Assembly: GCA_001600055.1 (NCBI GenBank) | Contig: BCIV01000018.1 | Coordinates: 310,001 to 374,000, forward strand | Direction of reading: 5' to 3' | DNA length: 64,000 nucleotides | From: Filobasidium wieringae | Lineage: Eukaryota > Basidiomycota > Tremellomycetes > Filobasidiales > Filobasidiaceae | Shown: positions 58,401 to 64,000 of the stretch, piece by piece | Layout: the number at the start of each line of letters is the position of its first letter | Position numbering within the stretch: the stretch's first letter is position 1 | Notes under the pieces: generated by a model | What the model was told of the DNA's origin: nothing | What the model saw: the letters and a program-made list of their open reading frames with translations, nothing else | Database searches by the model: none | Position numbers and translations under genes: made by a program

Positions 58401-58684
58401 GTTGGCTGACCAGGTCGTTGGTTATAATAGGATTGGTTCAGGTTGTTGAACGATCCCGATAGGAAAGAGTTGGAAAGGATGATGCGGGTCGGTCAGCAGG
58501 TCGCTTGGCCTACTGTAAGTGTGATTGAATCAAGGTGTTGGTCTTAAGAGGGAAGTTGACAAAAAGGATTATGTTAGCTTCATATGGTCGAAAACCGATT
58601 GAAAGTCGAAGTAAGCTTCGCATGACTACGGACGGGACGAGAACCTTTGAACTGATATAGACTTTCTCTAGAGGAGTATCCTGA
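55495..58684 (+). CDS. patatin-like triacylglycerol lipase (DUF3336-patatin, TGL3/4/5 type)
   Basis: ATG at 55495 (MARTDQPYRQQTSTRARQLL) and more than a dozen exons. Order: Ser/Pro-rich N-terminus; a hydrophobic segment (LGLMFLFIYLEFGLYVILRQ); a DUF3336 domain (SYTQWLLAARELDKTIGFEE, VLEICLRNNFAGVEGVRMYS); then patatin: ALCLSGGAGFGYYHFGVVKA (oxyanion hole), VVTGTSAGGLVAALTCTRT with the GTSAG nucleophile, SAAVPGILPGV, and the FKDGSLRVDIPL Asp-Gly catalytic dyad, then FNVNYAIVSQANPHVH. This is the Tgl3/4/5/SDP1 layout that hydrolyses triacylglycerol at lipid droplets. The 3' end is ambiguous: an acceptor at 58660 gives a stop at 58684. An acceptor 11 nt on (58671) keeps the frame open to 59016 and in frame with PIG-P. 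I used the first. Confidence 0.85.
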
Positions 58685-58803
58685 AAGGCCGGTCAGAGAC
58701 TCGTCAAGCATCACTTAAATCCTCTCGTCCCCCGCAAACCCTGCAGACGGAAGAACCCTCTCAATTATCGGATCCGAATGATTCTTCCCCTGCTACCCAA
58801 CCC

Positions 58804-59772
58804 ATGGAATTGAGGGAGACGGATGGGGAGTCGGTCGCCTCTTCCTCTTCTTCCAGTTCTGTGCAGGTGGTCGGATCTGCAACGGACGGACTGGACAAAC
58901 CGAACGGCATGAACGGATCAAACGGGATGAAGGGGGGAAAGAACCTTCCCAACCTGAATCGATCGGTCCGTGAACCTGCTCGTCGAGTGAGAGAAACTCG
59001 GTCCTGTGCATTATGAAGAGGATCTTGATTTCGAGGATGACTTTCTTTTACCTTTCCCTTTCCCTCTCTTTCCGCCTTGGTTTCTTCCCCCTTCGATAAC
59101 GACTTTTTTTCGCTTTTCGTCTCTTCGCTTCTTCTCCCCCTTTCTTTCTGTTTTGACTCGGCCTTGCTCTTTTGGTCTCGCCACGATACCCAGAACCCGA
59201 AAGCGCTCTACGGGATTCTTGCGGTCTTTACGACTTATTTGTTATTTGGGATATACGTCTTGTGGGCTTTCTTACCGTGGGAATGGACTTGTTTTATTGG
59301 ACTGGGATGGTTGCCTGATCGGTGAGTCCCGGTTGAAATTGTTATGACGGGAGAGGCCTGACTGATCGGTGGGCGTCAATCACGCATAGGTCATGGACGG
59401 TGATCATCCCCGCTTATCTGATCGTGGTGGTCGTTCTGACTTATATTGGGTATGCCGCTTTGATGCTGTACCACTCACCGGGGCATGGGGATCTTGATCT
59501 CCTTGGTGGTCAGTCACGCGTTTTTACTCCGTTCGAACCGTCGTTAAACCGCAGGTACATTTCCTTTCCTGAACTTAGATACAAGAGGACAGACGAGCCA
59601 AGATTCACAGAAACATAGCCAATTACGGTCGGAAGGCAAGGACGACCCCTCTGATCTTTCAGATATCCCGTTGAGCCGGATGAACCGACGACTTTTCCCT
59701 GCACGACGTAGACCGAACACTGTACCTGTTTCGAACGAGACGAACGGGGAGATTGTTGGGTATGATATTTGA
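58804..59772 (+). CDS. GPI19: GPI-GlcNAc transferase subunit PIG-P/Gpi19
   Basis: Four exons: 58804-58986, 59194-59321, 59390-59508, 59555-59772. Start MELRETDGESVASSS, a Ser-rich N-terminus to PARR. After a 207-nt intron comes the PIG-P core: NPKALYGILAVFTTYLLFGI, YVLWAFLPWEWTCFIGLGWL, SWTVIIPAYLIVVVVLTYIG, then a C-terminal domain ending SDLSDIPLSRMNRRLFPARR. Two membrane helices flank the short loop; P-x-x-YG, W-x-x-x-IP-x-YL and D-I-P-L/S-x-x-NR are the PIG-P hallmarks. It is a subunit of the ER complex that starts GPI-anchor synthesis (GlcNAc to phosphatidylinositol). The upstream stretch stays open and in frame with the lipase gene if the alternative acceptor at 58671 is used, so the start and gene boundary are not certain. 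Confidence 0.87.
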
Positions 59773-59901
59773 CGAATGGATGTATAAGCGAATGGTACGA
59801 GTTTCGAGTTGTATTGTGGTCAGCATGAGCATGAGCATGAGCATGAGCATGAGCATGAGCATGAGCATGAGCATGAGCATGAGCATGAGCATGAGCATGA
59901 G

Positions 59902-59935
<34 letters not shown>

Positions 59936-60211
59936 GCGGATGAGTATGACTAGAATAGAATGGATGGTGAGAATACACGTGAAACCGCGGATCTGACCGT
60001 GAACGTGCACACATGATTCACCTTGAACCTCGCAGGAATTGCTTCGAGGTCAGTGAGCGGCTAATCAAAGGTTAAGGATACCTAAACAGATACTAGAGCT
60101 AGCATAGCTACTAGCTACTAGCTACTAGGGATACTCTACGCTACCAGCTACCACTCTAGATAAGGCTCGTCTCACTCACAAGCCACACATCGACTGCTCG
60201 CACCCGTAACC
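59773..60211. other. intergenic region, GPI19 3' flank to AVT promoter
   Basis: About 440 bp. It holds the GCATGA/GCATGG hexamer tract (59823-59936), and at about 60100-60130 a CTAGCTA-type short repeat upstream of the transporter gene. Open frames here come from the repeat. Confidence 0.6.
59823..59936. repeat. hexanucleotide minisatellite, 13 x GCATGA then 6 x GCATGG
   Basis: Nineteen perfect tandem 6-bp units in two homogeneous blocks, starting about 50 bp downstream of the GPI19 stop. The block switch (A to G at the sixth base) suggests two expansion events. It reads as Met-Ser/Met-Gly or Ala-His/Met-Pro dipeptides in open frames, which are repeat artefacts rather than genes. Confidence 0.97.
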
Positions 60212-63200
60212 ATGGCGTCATCACCGTCAAACACGCCATCACAACCAATCTCCAGATCATCAACCACCACCCCGACTCACCCAGGTGCCTCCTCCCCTTC
60301 TTCTCGTCCCATCGGGATCACTCCTCCCCCAATCCCCAACATTCCTCTGCGAACCACCGGATCTCCTGCCAATGGACCTTCCTCCTTGAGACCTAAATCT
60401 TATATCGGCTCTCACGTCGAAAGGGAATCATTCTCCGCTTCGTATGCTCGACGAAAAGCTTCAGGTGATCTACCGATCGGTCGATTCGGAGAAAACGGGG
60501 GGAAGAAGGAAGGGAACTCGACTTCTGCGGTCGTCGCGAAGGAGCTGAACTTGGGGGAGAAGAAGGAGATGAACGTTTCGGATAAAGGGGAAGGCAAAGT
60601 TTCTGCTCTGACTGCCGCTCTAGGATCTAATGAGGATTCGAAGAAGACTTCTCGACGATCTTCTGTCATTGAGCGAGTCACCGAGCAGTCAGAAGGTAAC
60701 GATGATAACGACGATGATGATGATGAAGACAGGAGAGGTAGATCGGAGACGGTTCATCTGGGAAGGGAAGAATCGGATGGGAAACGACAAGATCTATCTT
60801 TACCTCCTCTTCAACGACTCGCATCTACCTCTTCCATCACTCGGAGTCGATCCTCCTCCACCGCTCCTGTAGCAGAATCCTCTTCCTCGGTTAATCCCAA
60901 AGACACTTCAACCCCGACCCCGACCCCGACTCCGGGACACCTACTGACCCCGACTCATATTGAAGAAATCCCGGAAGAAGAGAAACTGAAAATCCTCCGT
61001 CGACACCTAGTCAGTGCGGAAGAACGTAACGCCTCTGAAGCTCGTAGAGGATCGATTCTAGAACCTCCTGGGACTCGGCTAAACGTCACAGAGCCCAAGT
61101 CCCGTACGAGTTCTCGATCGGCTCATACCCCCGTCCACCCTAGTTTGAAACAAAACGCGGCAGAGAGGGAAAGCGTATTTTTGACCGAAGAGGAGAATGC
61201 TGCCGGAGTCTCGAGCATTACTAGAGCTTCCGGAAAGGCGAGTAGGAAGGGGAGTATGAATATGAGAGCAGAGGGGGAGGAGGAGGATGCGTTTCCTATT
61301 CCTTATGACGCTTTGGGTGGGGACGTTACGTGAGTATCGTATAACATGCTCGTAACTCCACGTTCTACTCGATATTGATGACTGATTAATTCTCTCTATG
61401 AATCAGTCATGGGATTTATAAATACCAACAAACCCATACCGGGTTCCCCTCGGCTCGACGCTCATTGTCGTTCTCCGCGGTCCAGCGTGATTCTTCTCTA
61501 GCGAGGGAACTACACCCTTCTTTACAGAGGTTACATGAGCCCGGTGGGATGAGGAGACATTATGTGATTCATAGGGCTGTTGCGAGGGGGGAAAACCAGC
61601 CGGTCGTATTGAGGAGTTTCGTGGATTTCTTATTCCTCTACGGACACTTTGTACGTCCCGCTCAACCTCTCATCTTTCTTGACAACCGTTTCGGCTAAAC
61701 TGATACGGAAATGTCGTTGCAGGCCGGAGAAGATCTAGATGAGGATGAGGATTTCGAAGACCTAGATGAAGAAGCTCATGCGGGAGTGGTACCCGCTTCA
61801 GTACTTCGACAACGACAACTCGCTCGGGAGGAGAACTCTGCGGCAGGAGAACGTGCGCCCTTGCTAGGCAGCACTAATAGAGGGGTCAGCGTGACGAGGT
61901 TGAAGAGGGGGAAGAGCGTGGGGAAGACTGGAGATGCTACCGTTACCCAAGCGGTTTTGATGGTCAGTATTGTATGGATGAGGCTGGTGCTGAGGCGTGC
62001 TGACTTGCCATGTGGGATAGCTGTTGAAAGGATTTGTGGGAACGGGAGTCTTGTTTTTGGGTAAAGCGTAGGTTGCCCTATACATTCTCTTTTCCCAGGT
62101 CGCGCTTGATTGACCTGTTCTCTTCTCCATTAGCTTCTTCAACGGGGGTATACTCTTTTCTACCATCGTCATGCTCGGGATCGCCGCGATCTCACTTTGG
62201 GCATTCTTGTTACTGGTCAAGACGAGACTGGTCATTCCCGGATCTTTCGGAGGTAGGTTCAACAAGGGAAGCTTGTGGCAGTCGATAATAGGAGACTGAT
62301 CTGGAACGCGCTATAGATATCGGTGGACAGCTGTACGGTAATTGGATGCGACAAGTCATCTTGACTTCCATCGCTCTTTCTCAGGTCGGTTTCGTTTGTG
62401 GTAAGATACAGTCTCGAATCATTCAGGTCTTTCATCGGCACTGACATTGTCGCTCGACGCAGCATACACAATCTTCGTCGCGGAGAACTTGCAAGCTTTT
62501 GTGTTGGGAGTCTCCAAGTGCAAGACCAGGATCCCTATCAAATACCTTATTGCCTCCCAGTTGTTGGTCGTGCTCCCTTTGAGTATGATCAGAAACCTCG
62601 CGGCTCTATCCTCTACCGCTTTGATCGCAGACGCTTTCATCCTTGTCGGTCGTGAGTGTCATCATCTTTGCACTTTCGTCTGTCATCAGCGTATCTGACA
62701 TCGGGTTGTTACAGTGATTTACATTGGTTCCAACGAGGTTTCGACTATTGCCAAGCATGGCGTAGCGGATGTCGCACTCTTCAACTCTAAGGACTTTTCT
62801 CTTTTGATTGGAACCGCCGTGTTTGCGTTCGAGGGTATCGGACTGTACGTACTCAGCCCTTTTCCAGTATTTCCAGTATTTGTTCGATAGCTCAATCTTA
62901 TTTCTACTTAGAATCATTCCCATCACTGAAGCTATGAAGGAACCTCACAAGTTCCCCAAAGTTTTGACCGGTGTCATGATCGGTGTGGCCACCCTCTTCG
63001 CCGGGTTCGGTGTGATGGGATACGCAGCCTATGGTTCCAACATTCAGACCGTAGTCATCGTCAACTTGCCTCAAGAACAGAAGTTTGTCCAGGTCGTCCA
63101 GTTCTTATACACCGTCGCTATCGTTTTGAGGTGAGTTGCTCAATCGGATGCCTGAAGTGTTTAGATCTTGGAATGCTGATTCGATATGAAACTATAGTTT

Positions 63201-63658
63201 ACCACTCCAGCTGTTCCCTGCAGTCCGTATTTGGGAGAACGGTCTCTTTGTGCGATCCGGTAAACATAACCCGAAAGTCAAGTGGGAGAAGAACGTCTTC
63301 CGAGCTGGAGTCGTCGTGCTCTGTTCCCTTATTTCATGGGCAGGAGCCTCCAACTTGGATGGTTTCGTCAGTTTCATTGGATCTTTCGCATGGTGAGCAT
63401 ACCCTCAGTTTAGTTATCCACGTATACGTGGAGCTGAGCGTTCGTGCTGGTACATAATATAGTGTCCCATTGTGCTTCATTTATCCTCCCATGCTGCATT
63501 TGAGGGCTAGAGCGAAGACAAGGACTCAGAAAGCACTCGACGTCGGATTGATCATATTTGGTGTGATCACGACTACCTATACTACCATTCAGACGATCCG
63601 AGTTCTGCTCGGTCCTGCTGAAGCACCTCAGGGGCCCCCTGTCGGCGCTTGTCAATAG
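60212..63658 (+). CDS. vacuolar amino-acid transporter, AVT3/AVT4 type (AAAP family)
   Basis: ATG at 60212 (MASSPSNTPSQPISRSST), about ten exons, TAG at 63658. A ~590-residue hydrophilic, Ser/Thr-rich N-terminus with an acidic run precedes the transporter, as in fungal Avt3/4. A YDALGGDVTHGIYKYQ segment and ERAPLLGS (a dileucine-type sorting signal) precede it. The membrane part begins VTQAVLMLLKGFVGTGVLFL (the unwound TM1 G-T-G motif). It continues FFNGGILFSTIVMLGIAAIS, DIGGQLYGNWMRQVILTSIA, CAYTIFVAENLQAFV, FEGIGLIIPITEAMKEPHKF, GVMGYAAYGSNIQTVVIVNL, LPLQLFPAVRIWENGLF and a last helix (ALDVGLIIFGVITTTYTTIQ). GFVGTGVLFL plus FEGIG-x-x-x-P-I are AAAP signatures. It would export neutral amino acids from the vacuole. 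Confidence 0.9.
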
Positions 63659-63881
63659 AGGAATGCTTGGACCATTAGCTCGAAAGGAAAGTAAGAGGAT
63701 ACAGTACGAAAGTTACATTTCGCATATAGCATCTTAGATGACATGCATGGCTCGACGACAAAGCATATATATGCATCACATCATTCTATAGACTGTAAGG
63801 GTTTAGACGCATTGCAATTGGCCAACAATCACGAAAACCAATCTGTAACTCCGTCATAATATTCATGTTCCGTCTACCCTA

Positions 63882-64000
63882 CTACATCATTTCCTGCATG
63901 TCCAGTTCCGTTGTCGTGTCAATCATGAGCATTCGTAAAGGTTCGGTGATCCTGTATTTTCCATCGAAGAGCCCAAGAAGGGGGCGGGAAGGGACCATCC
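63882..64000 (-). CDS. C-terminus of an unidentified protein (gene continues past the right edge)
   Basis: Reading the minus strand from the right edge, one frame is open until TAG at 63884-63882. It ends with RPLLGLFDGKYRITEPLRML, then MIDTTTELDMQEMM. The mixed hydrophobic-charged composition and the position, convergent with the transporter (224 bp between stops), fit a real C-terminal exon. I do not recognise the family; only about 39 residues are visible. Confidence 0.55.
   Translation of the reverse strand, partial: MVPSRPLLGLFDGKYRITEPLRMLMIDTTTELDMQEMM

Noticed and set aside
59659..60010. Long minus-strand frames with Ala-His or Met-Pro repeats
   Set aside because: Produced by the hexamer minisatellite in several frames; no unique coding sequence or splice structure.

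Overview
The window looks like nuclear DNA of a basidiomycete yeast, most likely a tremellomycete (Cryptococcus/Kwoniella type). This is inferred from dense short introns (mostly about 45-130 nt, GT-AG, CTRAY-like branch sites), closely packed genes in both orientations, and product sequences that resemble basidiomycete versions of well-known families. I could not search any database. Products were named by recognising family motifs by eye, and exon joins were worked out by hand.

Layout. 0-4.4 kb: the 3' end of a HUWE1/Tom1-type HECT ubiquitin ligase (+), convergent with a Mei2-like RNA-binding protein (-). 4.4-10.5 kb: a gene-poor stretch with three small orphan genes, all on the minus strand, two of which are paralogues. 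10.5-16.2 kb: NatA catalytic subunit ARD1 (-), divergent from an RSC1/2-type bromodomain-BAH protein (+), then a disordered WAP-motif protein (-). 16.4-21.7 kb: a second block of four small orphan minus-strand genes separated by long gene-free spacers. 22.3-25.8 kb: a tail-anchored protein (+) and a two-TM orphan (-). 25.9-31.3 kb: an RRN6-like Pol I factor (-), divergent from a LETM1-domain mitochondrial protein (+). 32-42 kb: two protein kinases in tandem (+), the cell-wall-integrity MAPK MPK1/SLT2 and a Cdc15/Cdc7-type septation/mitotic-exit kinase. 42.7-50 kb: a disordered protein (-), methylenetetrahydrofolate reductase (-), divergent from SAICAR synthetase ADE1 (+). 50-60 kb: VPS72/SWC2 (-) divergent from DPM2 (+), a SmgGDS-like ARM protein (-) divergent from a DUF3336-patatin lipase (+), then PIG-P/GPI19 (+). 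60-64 kb: an AVT3/4-type vacuolar amino-acid transporter (+) and the C-terminus of an unidentified minus-strand gene at the edge.

Most of the window is ordinary core genome. The least explained part is the set of orphan minus-strand genes at 5.9-9.2 kb, 16.4-21.7 kb and 24.7-25.8 kb. They share an architecture (Ser/Thr-rich N-terminus, then helical C-terminus, usually no or one early intron) and sit in long low-coding spacers, whereas the conserved genes are packed tightly. Functional pairings worth noting are MTHFR-ADE1 (folate one-carbon and purine synthesis) sharing a promoter, and DPM2 and PIG-P (dolichol-phosphate-mannose and GPI synthesis) lying about 7 kb apart.
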